64,000 nt of DNA, from NCBI GenBank assembly GCA_047967505.1, contig CM106538.1, one strand, 5' to 3'. Under the pieces are notes generated by a model that was given only the letters and a program-made list of their open reading frames with translations, made no database searches and had not been told where the DNA came from. Origin of the DNA: Dipteris shenzhenensis (taxonomy: Eukaryota; Polypodiophyta; Polypodiopsida; Gleicheniales). Positions within the stretch are counted from its first letter, which is position 1. Each line of letters starts with the position of its first letter. Positions 23,770 to 36,049 of the stretch are shown piece by piece. A program made the translations under genes and the position numbers.

Positions 23770-24640
23770 GTACTAGTGCCAAAAGCACCCACATGTCAAC
23801 AAACATGCACACACCAAACATAGTGCACTGAGTCTAAGGTTCTCACACCCAACCACGTAGCCATGTCCAAGCATAGAGAATCCCACAACAAAACCCAAGG
23901 GTGTATCTCTAAGGGCACTCACACATATGTACTAGGTGCATTTAGGTGCACATTTACACTCCATTTACATATGAAACCATTCAAGCTCCAGATCAATTCA
24001 ACATCAATATTGCTCGCATGGCCATCGAGGGTACAACACATGGGTCCATTTACAAGTACATTAGTTGTTGCTAGTCTTTGCACTAATCGCAAGGTAGGTA
24101 TAATGCAATGGCAAGTGTGATTACACACATGTATCCATCAATAGTTATATTAGGCACCACCAATATCTGAACCAAGCATGAGGAAATATAATGTAACCAA
24201 CACCCCATAGGTCGTCATCTCAAGAATCATCGCCACAATTTCCATGAGTCAAATTGTATTGCCAGGAGAAATGTTGCACCCATGAATAGCCACATCCTAC
24301 AAGTGCCATCATGAAATGCGCTACTGCCAACACAATTTTCTACTTGCACAACCCACATAGCCTCTCAACAAAGAGCACCCATCCTGCATCAGCCATGGGG
24401 TGTGGGGTAGCTCTAATACCATGTTAGAGCCAAAAGGTCCCACATGTCAACGATGTACACACCAAAATAATGCATTGTAGTATAAGGGTCCCATGTCTTA
24501 CCTCATAGTCATGCACAGGCCTCGAGCATCCCATGAACATCTTGAGGAGAGTGAATACATATACTAGGCACACGTTTGCATATCGGACTATTCAAACCCC
24601 CATCACTAGCATGACCCTCTAATGGGTGAGTCACATAGTA
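23770..24640 (-). repeat. Two diverged repeats, possible small LTR element remnant
   Basis: A segment starting gccaaaaggtcccacatgtcaa (24431 on) resembles 23779 on (gccaaaagcacccacatgtcaa), about 650 bases apart, with continuing similarity for some 150 bases. On the minus strand the sequence before the first copy reads CTCTAACATGGTATTAGAGC, like an LTR end followed by a primer-binding site (TGGTATYAGAGC). This would be a short, decayed LTR-type element on the minus strand. Identity is low and ends are not clear. Confidence 0.4.
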
Positions 24641-24783
24641 GGCCTTCTCCAAAAACACCTACCATTGATGGACACATTCATGAAAATGGCCAACATGGCC
24701 TCCTTACATCACTGATGATCCATCTAAAAATGTTAAACCTAGTTCTAGTAGATGAAGGATATCATTTACCATTCTTAATCAAT

Positions 24784-24786
<3 letters not shown>

Positions 24787-24866
<80 letters not shown>

Positions 24867-24895
24867 CACGCACACACGCACACACACACACACAC
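24787..24895. repeat. (CT)n-(CA)n compound microsatellite
   Basis: About 24 CT units pass directly into a CA run with occasional G. Confidence 0.95.
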
Positions 24896-25289
24896 AAGGG
24901 CAATTGTGAGTGAAAATTTGCACAACTCATAAAGAAAAACTTGAAAGCTTTTGTAAAACCTACACTTTTGTGTTTTTCTTTTTAGACTAAAGTAGATAAT
25001 TTTCCCTAAAGCAAAACATTGTCCCTTTTTTTAAAAATAGTAATGCCCAAAGGCTCATGGAAAACATCAAAGTAAGACTTATAGGAAATGCCCAAGTTTC
25101 AAAGTCTTCAGGAAAGGAATAAATATGGACACTTTGAAAATAATATGAACAAAGATACAAACATTGAAAAAGATGAAGAAAGGAGATGTATTTGAATTCT
25201 ATATTAGATCCTTTGAAAGGAGGATGAAAATAGGATATCATGTCAAAACCTTACGGTGATAGGGAATGACACAAGTCCTAGCCCATTTG

Positions 25290-26085
25290 AACATATCAGG
25301 TTGAAACTATAGTGTATTAATACAGTTTATGGTAAAGTTGGAAAAGAAATTCAAATATAGTTTATAATCATGATTTATAGATACAAGTTAAAAAAAGATA
25401 ATGTATTAGAGGAATGTGAATTTGAAATGTGAACCCTACAAGGTTTCCCACAATGAGTGACCTTTCATGCAAGCTAGAGCACATCCTATTTCGTAAGAGG
25501 ACAAGTAATATTGTTGAAACATGACAAAATGACATGATTGCAATGGTAATGGATGCAATGTTTTTGGCATTCTTTCGTTGGAACCAAAGAAGTTTACTTT
25601 TGTTTCATTCGCCTTTGTCAATATTATATTCGTCATTTTCTCGCTTCATTTGTCTTTGTCAATATTGTATTAGTCATTTGAAACTATAACTATAATCTAT
25701 TAATAAAGCTTATGGGTAAAGTTGGAAAAGAAATTGGAATATTATCACGTACTGCTGTAACTATGATTCATAGATACAAGTTTAAATAAGATAGTGCATT
25801 AGAGGTATGTGAATTTCAAATAAGAACCCTACATGGTTTTCCACAAAGAGTGATCAAGGTTCCTATGGCCTTTCATGAAAGCTAGAGCACATCTTATGCC
25901 ATAAAAGGATAAGGAACATTGGTGAAACATGACAAAATGACATGATTGCGATGATATTGGATGCATTTTTTTATTGGCCTACAACTTAAGGGATGCATTC
26001 TTTTGTTGGAACCAAAGAAGTTTACTTTTGCTTCATTTGTCTTTTTTACATTGTATTAGTCATTTGCTCCCTTCATTCCTCTCAT
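25290..26085 (+). repeat. Diverged tandem duplication, two units of about 390 bp
   Basis: Unit 1 (about 25300-25675) and unit 2 (about 25676-26085) share gtaaagttggaaaagaaatt, gaaacatgacaaaatgacatgattgc and ttggaaccaaagaagtttact in the same order. No coding function seen. Confidence 0.85.
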
Positions 26086-26185
26086 TTGCAGTGTATGAAA
26101 GAAATATACTTTTATGCAGATGTGCATACATCTAGTGACCTTGTAGGATAACCGTATTTTCTTGGAATGGAATACATTATTTATG

Positions 26186-26189
<4 letters not shown>

Positions 26190-26240
<51 letters not shown>
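26190..26240. repeat. (CT)n microsatellite
   Basis: About 24 uninterrupted CT units. Confidence 0.95.
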
Positions 26241-26243
<3 letters not shown>

Positions 26244-28000
26244 CCTACTACATCTAGCTCACCAAAATGCAAGAAAAAGATGTCTAACAAACTCATTGCA
26301 TCATATATACTTAGAAAACAAAAACAAACTAGATCCACCAATGCACTCACCAGACACACTATTGGCTCTCCTTTTTCTTTGTTTTTCCTCTTCATAGTCT
26401 TCAACTAGCAACATTTTTTGCTTCTTTAGCTACTTCTTGTTTGTGAGGGTCCTCCTACCTCTTCACACCTCCTCTTCCACTTCAAGTTGACCTTTGGTTT
26501 AGCATGCTTATGCTGGTCTTTTATCATAGTGTCCTTTGGTCCTTCAATTCATCCTATTAAGAAAATTGAACTCTGCCCATTGGTCCTTTAGCTTAGTATC
26601 CTTTGGTTAAGTTGCCATTTCATTTAACATGTGCATTTTGACTCATGGGTTCAATGTCTTCCTTCATGCGATGGTCAAAGTGACTCATTGTTTTCAAGTA
26701 GGTGCATTTCAAAAGTGATTTCAAAGAGCACTCTCTTTCACTCAAATTCACACAAGGAATCTCATATACTTCTTTTATTTTTTTGTGATAACTTTGAAAT
26801 CAGAGTGAACTTCATAGACTTTGGGATTCAAAACTTATATCCCACAATCCAAGAAATCCAATTCTACCACATTGTAATTCCAAGATGATTTGCTAAAGTT
26901 ATGGTGTTTGGTCCTACTAATGGCACCTATCCCCTCCACTTGTTCCAGAAAGATAGGATTATTTGTGATAAGTTGTTCATATTCATCAACCTTTGAGAGG
27001 TGGTATTGGTGGGGATCAAAGCAATTATGTAGCCACCCATATATTGATCAAGGATACAATAGATCAAGAAAAATTATCAAGACCTTTCAAGCATACATAT
27101 CATGGGTATTCTCTTCGTTGGAATTCAGCTCAGATATCAACAAGCAAGCAAGATGTAGACTCTAAACCTTGCATATGCAAGTCATTTTGTCTCCCTTATT
27201 TTCAAATATAAATCTACAATATTGAGTCAAGCATATAAACAGATGTTGAACAACAACTCTATGATCAGATGATGGCAAACCCAAAGACAACACAAATGTT
27301 GCAATCCACCCTAAATTCTCATATTTAACTCACCCTTTATTGCAAAGAGGTACGAGGCACACAAGCATTGAGAATTTTGCTACAAGGCTCTTACAATAGG
27401 ATAGATATAAAGCATTCCTATAACATAGATCTCATCGCCTTTCTTTCTCTTACACATAGAGCATGTCTACAACATAGATCATGGCTCATCACCACTTGTT
27501 TTTCTAATTTCTCAATTTGATGCCTATTTCATTAATCTTACCTTTCTTAGCATCGTCTCTTGTTGCCTTTCACAACCCAATTTTCAGATATGAAGCATCA
27601 TGTCCCTTCAAGCTATTCTTAATGCAAGTGAGTCTCTTAACGTTTGCCTTCCTTTAATAGATTCTCACATCTCATCTACAATCTCAACGATCCTGCTCAA
27701 TTGTGCGAGTCATATATCGTGACTGACTTTTTTCTTCTTGTCCTTCTAACAATCATGTGGATGGTTGGTGCATCTTATAGTACAACCACATGCTCTCAAA
27801 AGCCCAAACATAGGTGACAATGGTTCCCAAGGTGTTCTATTGGGTGTTAAGGAAATGGATAGCCAAGGTATTCTACTAAGCGTTGAGGAAATGGATACCC
27901 TATAATAGTGGGAAAATTTTGATGCAATACATTAGGTACAACATTATCTTGGCCTTGAACATCCTGAATTTGGAGATTGAATGTGAAAAGAAAGTCTACC
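26241..28000. other. Intergenic sequence without recognised gene
   Basis: AT-rich with short unrelated ORFs. A 46-base phrase (caaggtgttctattgggtgttaaggaaatgg-like) is repeated at about 27828 and 27867. Nothing else recognised. Confidence 0.5.
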
Positions 28001-28007
28001 CATCGCA

Positions 28008-28135
28008 TATGCTTTTCTTGAATTAGGAATAGTATTAAAAATATTGAATATGCTAATGATGTATATGTATATGCTTTTCTTGAATAAGGAAATACTATTA
28101 AAAATAATTGAATATGCTAATGATGTATATGTATA
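28008..28135 (+). repeat. 62-bp tandem duplication
   Basis: Two units starting atgcttttcttgaat (28009 and 28071) and ending tgctaatgatgtatatgtat, nearly identical. TATG/TACA simple sequence follows to about 28175. Confidence 0.9.
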
Positions 28136-28179
28136 TCTATATGTATGTAATGTACATCTACATGTATGTAATGAATTTA

Positions 28180-29054
28180 GCACCCAAAAAATATTCTTCT
28201 AAGTTTCAAATCATGGATAATTACAAAAAAATTTGCATTGCCTTTTACGCAAGGCTAATTAAAGACCAAGTGTCAAGCCTATTGGGATTGCAAGGGTAGG
28301 GGAAAGCAAAGCTGCATGTGCCTCCTAGCTAACTATCGAATGGAGAAAATGCGATAGGAGGAAGTAGATAGGATCTAGTACTCACATGAGGGACCTATTT
28401 TGTACGTTTGATGTAACACGCATAATAATAAGAAGAAAGAGATCATATTGGTCCATTCTCCTCAACTAAAGCAAATGGTACTTTCAATGAACTAAAGAAT
28501 CATAGCTTGTCAGTTGTACAAAAAACCTTTGTTGCATGTACAATGCAAGTTTCTTTAAAATCTTTGGCAAGGATACCCTTACTATGCTACCACTTGATAT
28601 CGCATGAAGAGCTCAAACGACTAAATGCAAAGAGTAACTATTGGGGGGGAAATGACATCACTTGTGACGTATAATTGGATATTGTCAAACCAGAGCTTGC
28701 CAAGAAGGCTAAGGGAAGAGCTTGGTCATTCCTCATCCTCTTGGGATGGCTTCCCTGCTTCTTGAAATCAAAGACTTGCTTGCTTTTGAATTGCCTAGGA
28801 TACTTAAAAAGCATAGCTTTTGGGTAAAGGCTTCTTCCTTCTATGTTTTTTGTCCAAGGAGTTGCTTAGTTGTGCCCTTATATGTGTTTCAGCTTTGGCA
28901 ATAGTGTTTCTGTGGAGTCCTTCACTTAGTATTAGTGCATTTATTTTTCATGGGAGTCCAGTATGGGGTTACATTTTTAATGCCACCAAGATGGTTGCAT
29001 GGTGCCCCTAATTGCCTTCCATGTTCACTGGGAATGCTTTACTTCCCCCCCTAC
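28180..29054. other. Intergenic sequence without recognised gene
   Basis: Short ORFs only. Nothing recognised. Confidence 0.45.
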
Positions 29055-29630
29055 CTGCCTCTCTAAAACTTCATCAAAAGAGCGTGGATCCTTTGAAATC
29101 AGCAAGGGAGGAGTCTGATCTACTAGACATGCATTTACTACATGAATCATATCTAGGCCATGAAAATTCAACCCTTTCTTAATAGTTGCTTTATTATAAT
29201 GAGTATTTCCATGACATCTACAAATCTTGTGCCATCTAAATTCTAATAGTTTTAATAAATAATCTAATCAAAAGGAGGGCTAAGGCTAGGAAGATATCTG
29301 CCTCTACCCGCCTCTCTAAAACTTCATTAAAAGAGTGTGGATCCTTTGAAATAATCAAGGGAGGAGTCTAATCTACTAGACATGCATTTACTACATGGAT
29401 CATACCTAGGCCATGCAAATTTAACCCTTTCTTAACAATTGCTTTATTATAATGATGATACCACACTTGGGGGGAAGGAGATGTATGATGGCAAAATGAG
29501 ATAGGAGAGGTTGCTTTACACAAAGATGCAAGTAGTTCCACATCTATAAATCATGTGCCATCTAAATTCCAATAGTTCTAATAAAGAATTTAATCAAAAG
29601 GAGGGCTAAGGCTAGGAAGATAACTTGGTG
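29055..29630 (+). repeat. Tandem duplication of about 250-315 bp
   Basis: Units start at cctctctaaaacttcat (29058 and 29310) and both end aaaggagggctaaggctaggaagat. Unit 2 holds about 70 extra bases (about 29455-29530) absent from unit 1. Confidence 0.9.
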
Positions 29631-29689
29631 AATATGAAGGAGATAGATAAGTCTTTTATGCAAGACAATCTAGACATTCCAAATCTGAT

Positions 29690-30165
29690 GAAGTGCTCAT
29701 GTTGGGGTAAAGTGGCATTCTAAGAAAAGGATGTGTGGAAAGGTCGAACTTTGCTCTTTCACTTGGTTCTTGTCTTGCACAGTATGTATCTAGCTAGCAA
29801 TGGAAGATAACAATACCATTGGTTTATGATCACTATAATACTTCAAAAGCTATATGTATGATTTTCTCCCACCTTGATCTTTCTTAAATAGTAGCAATGG
29901 GCTGAATCAGGCACTCATACTGGGGCAGAAGGACACATTCATTAATGAGCTAACGATGCATTCTAAAAAAGAGAACAAGGGTGGAAAAGTTTATCTTTAC
30001 TCTTTTGATTGGTTCTTCCCTTCCAAATCATGTATCTAACTATCAATTAAATATGACAATACCTTTGGTATGTGATCCCTTGATATTTCAAAAGCTATAT
30101 GTGATTTTCTCCCACCTTTAAGTTGATCTTTCTTGAATTGTGGCAATAGACTGGATATTATAAAG
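29690..30165 (+). repeat. Diverged tandem duplication of about 230 bp
   Basis: Shared anchors in order: tggggyaraag, gcattctaaraaa, tggttcttsycttcc, ttcaaaagctatatgt and gattttctcccacctt, followed by gatctttcttraat.tggcaatrg. Similarity is lower than in the neighbouring duplication. Confidence 0.75.
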
Positions 30166-30199
30166 TGGCTGAAGTATAAAGAGGGACATGTGTCATTAC

Positions 30200-30720
30200 T
30201 TCTTCCACTCACAGTGGTATCTCTTCCATTCCATCTAGGATGCTATTGTAGTCAAATGCATCCTCATGTCCAGCTCGAATCATTAGCATATCGTCATGCA
30301 TGACCCTTTTCATCTCTTCAATCTCATTCATAATATGACCTTGTTCATCTTTTGAAACCTCATTCATAATATGACTTGAAAATGTTCAAAAAATATTCAT
30401 AAACATCCTTATATTATGCCTCATCTTGTTGCTTCTCCCTTATCATAGACCTTGGTATTAGAATTGTAGCTTGACATTCTAAAATCAATTTCAAGTTTCT
30501 CTTGAAATCGATCTATGTTAGATTAGCATAAAAGTCATGTTTTGTGGTTGCTTGGTTGCTAGTCGATGTCATCTAACATCATAGTTAAAGCTCGAAGTGA
30601 AGGTGCAAGTAGTTCAAAAAAGATCATTTCCCAAATGTGTGCCCCATAATCCATTGAAAGCTACTCCACTCCAGATTCAAAGTATGATAAAGGCAACCCC
30701 AACTAAGTCTCAATAGTAAG
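30200..30720. other. Intergenic sequence without recognised gene
   Basis: AT-rich. A short phrase (catctcttcaatctcattcataatatgacctt) is partly repeated at about 30312 and 30352. Nothing else seen. Confidence 0.45.
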
Positions 30721-30729
30721 CTAAAATGG

Positions 30730-31660
30730 TTGTACATTTTAGCATACACCTAAATTAAATTCCCCTTAAGATTAATTTTACATAAATATAATTCATCATA
30801 ATACTCCTAACCCTAATGGGATGAGAATGAGACTCATTCCTCATTATAAACAATTTTGATATGAGTTGTGTAGACAACACAAAAAGGAGCATGCACTAGA
30901 GAAAACAACTTGTGATTTAGAGGAATGGGTAGGGTATTTCAACATAAATGATAAATAAGCCATAAGCTATTTTGCTGTTGCTATGCGCATATGAAATTAG
31001 TGTGAACAAGCAATTATAGGCCAATATAGGTTGAATTTGACCTAGAATAACTTTGGGGTTTTAAAAATCTTGCTCCAATTGTGAGGAAATCCTTCTCCAT
31101 TGTGCCTAATTTCTATACAAGTCTATAAGCAGTTGACCAAAGTGTAGTGCTTAATAGTTAATCCTACACTAGATTAAACTATGCTCAGCATATGTTTGAA
31201 ATGGCCTTACATCATAGCTTCATACACCTTCCCCTTAAGCTTAATTTTACATAAACATCATTCATCATAATACTCCTAGCCCTAATGGGGTGCGCATGAG
31301 ATTGCATCCCTCACAATCAACAATTTTGATATTAGTTGTGCAGAACACAACAAGGAGCATGCACCAGAGCAAACAATTTGTGATTTGGAGCAATGGTCTG
31401 TGAGTTTCAATAGAAATTGCAAATAAGCCATAAGCTATTTTGCTCTCACTCTGTGCACATGAAATTAGTGTGAGCAATAAATTATAGGCCAATATAGGTT
31501 AAGTATGACTTAGAATGTTTCAAAAAGAAATCCTTCTTCATTGTGTCCAATTTCTATACAAGTATGTAGTGGTTGACCACATTGTAGTGCTTTAATAGTT
31601 AATCCTACACAAAATAAAACTACACTCCGCATATGTTCTAAAGGCCTTAAATCATAGCTC
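30730..31660 (+). repeat. Diverged tandem duplication, two units of about 490 and 440 bp
   Basis: Unit 1 (about 30730-31220) and unit 2 (about 31221-31660) share ccccttaagmttaattttacataaa, caattttgatatkagttgtg, aataagccataagctattttgct and ttataggccaatataggtt in order. Unit 1 holds about 35 extra bases near 31055. Confidence 0.9.
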
Positions 31661-32154
31661 AAGTAGCTTTGTATCTCCCTCAACACATGAAGACGTACTC
31701 ACAAATTGTATTGAAGGTGTTGGCACCAGAATTAGACAAGGAAAGTCATATAAACATATAAACATCCTAGATAGGTGACTAGGTGAGCAACCATGTTGGC
31801 GGGTAAACTAGTACATGACTAGGCTGAGGGTGATTTGATACCAGCCTGGCGTGTCCTAGTAAATCTAGTATATGACCACATGCAACATCTTGACACACCT
31901 AACATCATTAGATGATTAGTTACCACATTATGTTGACAAGTCATCCTATTAGATGATAACATGCACATACATGTTATCTAAATGAGAATCTACTAAATCA
32001 TAGCCAGTGATGAACATGTGTGAGACATGTCAGATAAAGGATTTCACACGTACACATGGGTCAATATATGGATAAAAAGAAATAAAATGATGATACAATG
32101 AGGTGTATTGCTAGGGAAACCAATAAAATAACAATAGAGTTTTAAGGTAGGGAG
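31661..32154. other. Intergenic sequence without recognised gene
   Basis: AT-rich with no plausible coding region. Confidence 0.45.
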
Positions 32155-32310
32155 GGTGTACGTGCACATGCCCACACACACACACATAGGGAGGGTGTAC
32201 GTGCACGTGCCCTCCCCCCACACACACACGCGCACATGCAAGCATGCACGCATGAACGCACACACGCACGTACACACACGTGCATGTGCATGCATGCACA
32301 TATGTAATCG
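32155..32310. repeat. CA/CG-rich alternating purine-pyrimidine repeat
   Basis: (CA)n with CGCA, CGTG and TGCATG variants. The phrase agggagggtgtacgtgcac occurs twice (about 32151 and 32189). Alternating purine-pyrimidine sequence can adopt Z-DNA. ORFs here are low complexity and not credible. Confidence 0.9.
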
Positions 32311-32329
32311 TTAAACCATGATTCATGCA

Positions 32330-32850
32330 CATTGCATAAGCTTCGTCAAATTCATGCAAGGATACTTTTGCACTTCTTTACCTTTCTTTACAAGTTAAAG
32401 GAGTGAGTATAGCCATAGTATAAAGCCCCAAACATAAGCGTCCTACTCTTATGGCCAATGGGAATGCTATTGTATAGTCCACTTCTTAAGTACATGTTTG
32501 TTTGGACATGGCCTATTCAATTCTTCTTCAAATTTATGCAAGGATACTTTTGCACTACTTTACGTTTCTTTACAAGGTAATGAAGTAAAGGACTCCATAG
32601 TCTAAAGCCCTAATAAGAGTCCTACTGTCATGGCCAATTGGAATGATAGTGTATAGTCCGCTTATTGTATAAGCTTCTTCAAATTTATGCAAGGATACTT
32701 TAGCACTACTTTACCTATATGTACAAGGTAATTGAGTATATAAAGCCATACTATGAAGTCCCCAATATAGCGTCCTTGTCTTATGGCCAATTGGAATGCT
32801 AATGTATAGTGCACTTCTTAATAGTTGTCTAACATGGCCTATTCCAATGT
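32330..32850 (+). repeat. Three-unit tandem repeat of about 150-180 bp
   Basis: Units begin at about 32336, 32520 and 32672 with ytcttcaaatttatgcaaggatactttwgcact, then acaaggtaa, gccc.aa, cttatggccaattggaatg and gtatagtccacttctt. Units 1 and 3 also keep a shared tail (catggcctattc). Confidence 0.9.
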
Positions 32851-34080
32851 ACATAAATAATGAGGGTTAATTTTTTACAATGAATTTATTAGTATTAAAT
32901 GCCTTCATAAAAGCTACTTTTCCATAAAGAATAAAGTTGTTTTCATGTTTGGTGCATGATAACAAGAATGTCCCCTAATATTACATTTTGGCAAAAACTT
33001 GTTACAACGTTTCATAAAGTTTTTCACAGTTTTTAACTCACAACACGTGCAATGGACCGGTCTGATATTCTCTTTGCAAATTATGTGATTAAAGTTTAAA
33101 AGAAGCCCTTATGATTATCATAAGAAAAGTCATTGTCTATGCTATGAAAAGTCAAAGCGCATGGGAACTAAGCTTCATTGATTACCAAACTTTATGAGTA
33201 CAGAATTGTGCAAAGAGTGCAAATTTGTTTAATTATAGGAACTATAAAACTCTTCTAGTATACTATTTTTGCATCTAAGTAGACATTTTTGGCGAATGTA
33301 ATAATCTTATGTAGGAGGGATCATAAAACCACCATGTGGGTGTCTTGGAGCCAAGAATGTTGGAATCAAGGGACATTAATGCAACCTTTTTTAGAAACAA
33401 GAAAGTTTGCTCAATGTTGTTGTGGAGATGTAAAGACCCAAATTACTTTTTTGAGTTAGAATTATGATGTAATGTGACGTTATTTCCCATTCTTTTGTAG
33501 AATATCTCTCCATGGGAGACAAAACACCTTCTATTTCTATGAGCATATGATTACCAAATCTTATAACACTTTGTGGGTGATGATCACATGCTTTTAGAGT
33601 AAGAGACACTTGGGGAAAACCATGTTCTCCTCGAGGGTAGCCCTTTGGTAGACCTAGGAAAACTTTGTGAAGGGTGAAGCAAGCTCAACTTGTATTCTCG
33701 AGGGTTATGATATCATGCGGCATCTTCAAAGAATGCCTTTTGTAATGCGAGATTAAAAAAATGTGGATTCTCATGAAATCCTTGTAAAATAAGGAATATG
33801 TAGAATGATTAGAGCATTTTTGTATTGGACTTGGAGCGTGTGAAAACGTTAGGAAATCGGTTGTGGTGGTCAAATCGTACAGTCTCTTGGGAGGCAAATT
33901 GCTTGCGAGGAGAAAGGAATAAGGAACATGTAATAAGAAGGAATAAAATCCGGATTCCGGAGCAACAAAAAGATCCCACGAGGAATTGAGTATGAGAGAG
34001 GTGATTAAGGCTTGGTTGTCCTGAATTGTGGGAATCTCAGAGCACAATTACTAAAAAGCGAAGATTTGCAGTGAAGGGGG
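32851..34080. other. Intergenic sequence without recognised gene
   Basis: No recognised coding region. At 34075-34090 gaagggggagatattgatgc resembles a copia polypurine tract followed by an LTR start, but no matching LTR or coding region was found. Confidence 0.4.
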
Positions 34081-36016
34081 AGATATTGATGCAAGAAAGC
34101 ATGTCAACGTTGGCAGAAGAGGCAAGTACACGCAGGGCAAGAGGACAAAGGAAGAGGCAAGGGATCACGTGAGAGAAGCCGCTGTGCATTTTGTGGTGAA
34201 GAGAGGAGCTTTATGGTGAAGTGAAAATGCCAGATAGGATCGCGGTCGTGCGTCACAGTTAAGGAGTCTTGTGTGGTAAACCTGTTTATGGGACGGGAAG
34301 TAACTGTGTTTTTGTGTACATAGTACATACATACAAGAGGAATGACTTGAGATGGACAAAGCCGGGCGCTGGGCTCTGGGCAGTTGATGGTATAATTACT
34401 TCAAAACAGCAGGCGAATTGTCCTCCGCCTCAGCTTCAGATTGTCCTTTACTATCAAAGACACTGCCAGAGTCACTGTGGTTATTTATTTGCTTGCAGGG
34501 GTCGCGGCTCTCGCCCCTGTTGCTTCCACGAGAGAACAGGTCCGTCGTCCATGTCACCATGACGGCTAATGGAATATATTCTGTGTTGGGCATCCGTGGA
34601 TTCGCTGTAAGACAGATTATGATGAATGTTGTTATGGGAAGGGTTGAAATTGGGCTGCTGCTGCCAAACGGAGGGGGTTGAGGCCACTTCTTCAGGGACG
34701 CGACATCACGATCCCAATTTTGTGTGTTGTCTGATAGCAATATCATAGTATAAGAGAATGAATTGATTTGGCGTGTGAGCCCCGGATGCCAGTGGCCACT
34801 CGTTGTGTCAAGTCAATCGTTGTCTATCGTTGTTGCCCGCCGTTGCCGTTGTTTGATCATCAAGCAAAGCTTTTGTGTTTCTGGGTCTTGTGTCCATGCT
34901 CGAGTGGCGGATGAGGGGGGTGGCGGTAGAGAAGCATAGTTGATTGATTGATTGACTGATTGATGTTTGATTGATTGTTTGATATGCTTAGAGATGTTTT
35001 GGATTTCCCTGTGTATGTAGAAGATACCAGCAGAGCAGATGCGCACAGTGTGGCCAGTGCCCACTTTGATTTTGGCAGTTTGGACTCCTTTGGAGTTCGT
35101 TTGAGTTGGCAAGAATCTTGATGATTAGGGAAGACTTGTGTGTGGGTGTTCCGATCGTGCTGTAGTGGGAGGAGGGGGCGGGGCATGGTAGCCGAAGGGG
35201 CAGCGAAAAGATGTGTGTGGAGAGACGTCAGTTGCAAAACGTAGCTTGAGCAAAATTGGATGCGGTCCAAGAATTTGTCCATGGGAGAGCAGTAGTGGGT
35301 GACTGGGCAGTCAAAAACCAGTCTAAACTCGAAGACGGTGATGATGATGAAGACGACCAGAAATGAAGCGGATCAATCTTGTGAAGCTGCCGGATTCTTG
35401 GTGTTAATAAAAAGCAAATAGAGTGGGGTAATCGGAGACTTGGGAAATGGAAGAGTCAAGACTCAAGACGCCTGCTACGCACACCCAAATGCAATCCCTC
35501 GCCAGAGATATGATTTACTAGAGTCTTCATAGCTGCTTGGCTTAACCACGGTCACATTTGATGATCTATCTCACGGATTCTCACCTTTACCTGGTTTGCT
35601 TCAACATGTTCAAACTCTAAACACTAACTATGGCAAATAGGGAAGGCTAAAAGGAGTGTTTAGGTAGACAAAAAAGGAAACATTATATGACGAAACAAAA
35701 AGGAAACTTGAAGACAAGGTAAAACGTTGTGGAGAGATCTAAACGTTAGTGGGTTGGGTGCATAGCACTAGGTGCTCCTAACTTAATTAGCTGTAGGAGC
35801 TCTAAGGAAAAGGTCGAGATGAAGCGAATGTTGTTGGGCACATGCTCGTCAGAGGTAACCACGCAGTTGGGTTCAGGTATCTACAATACCAGCCAGTCTG
35901 AAAACGAGGAAACGGCAAAGGCGGAAAAGGAGGCTTGGGAAGGAAGGCTGAGGGCGGGCCAGGGAAGAGGGGGGGGGGGGGAAACAACAAAAGATGCAAA
36001 ATATATTTTGAGTGAA
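34081..36016 (+). promoter_or_regulatory. Sequence upstream of the C3HDZ gene
   Basis: GC content rises against the preceding 15 kb and stays mixed. It includes a TTGA/TGAT repeat (about 34940-34985) and a G10 run (about 35971-35980). ORFs on both strands overlap and are not conserved in kind. It is the likely promoter and distal control region of the downstream gene by position only. Confidence 0.4.
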
Positions 36017-36024
36017 TATAAATA
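36017..36024 (+). promoter_or_regulatory. Candidate TATA box of C3HDZ gene
   Basis: TATAAATA, a good match to the plant TATA consensus, about 740 bases before the start codon. It would place transcription start near 36050 and give a leader of about 700 bases, a length known for this family. Position and match only; no transcript evidence. Confidence 0.4.
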
Positions 36025-36049
36025 AGAAACGGCAGTGATGATCACGACA

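Noticed and set aside
32044-32359. Minus-strand Cys/His/Val-rich ORFs
   Set aside because: They are translations of the CA/CG alternating repeat, not a zinc protein.
34075-34095. copia polypurine tract and LTR start upstream of C3HDZ
   Set aside because: The motif gggggagatattgatg fits, but no RNase H coding sequence precedes it and no second LTR was found.
34396-34746. Minus-strand ORF of 116 residues upstream of the C3HDZ gene
   Set aside because: No recognised motif, overlaps two forward ORFs, and no splice or start context supports it.
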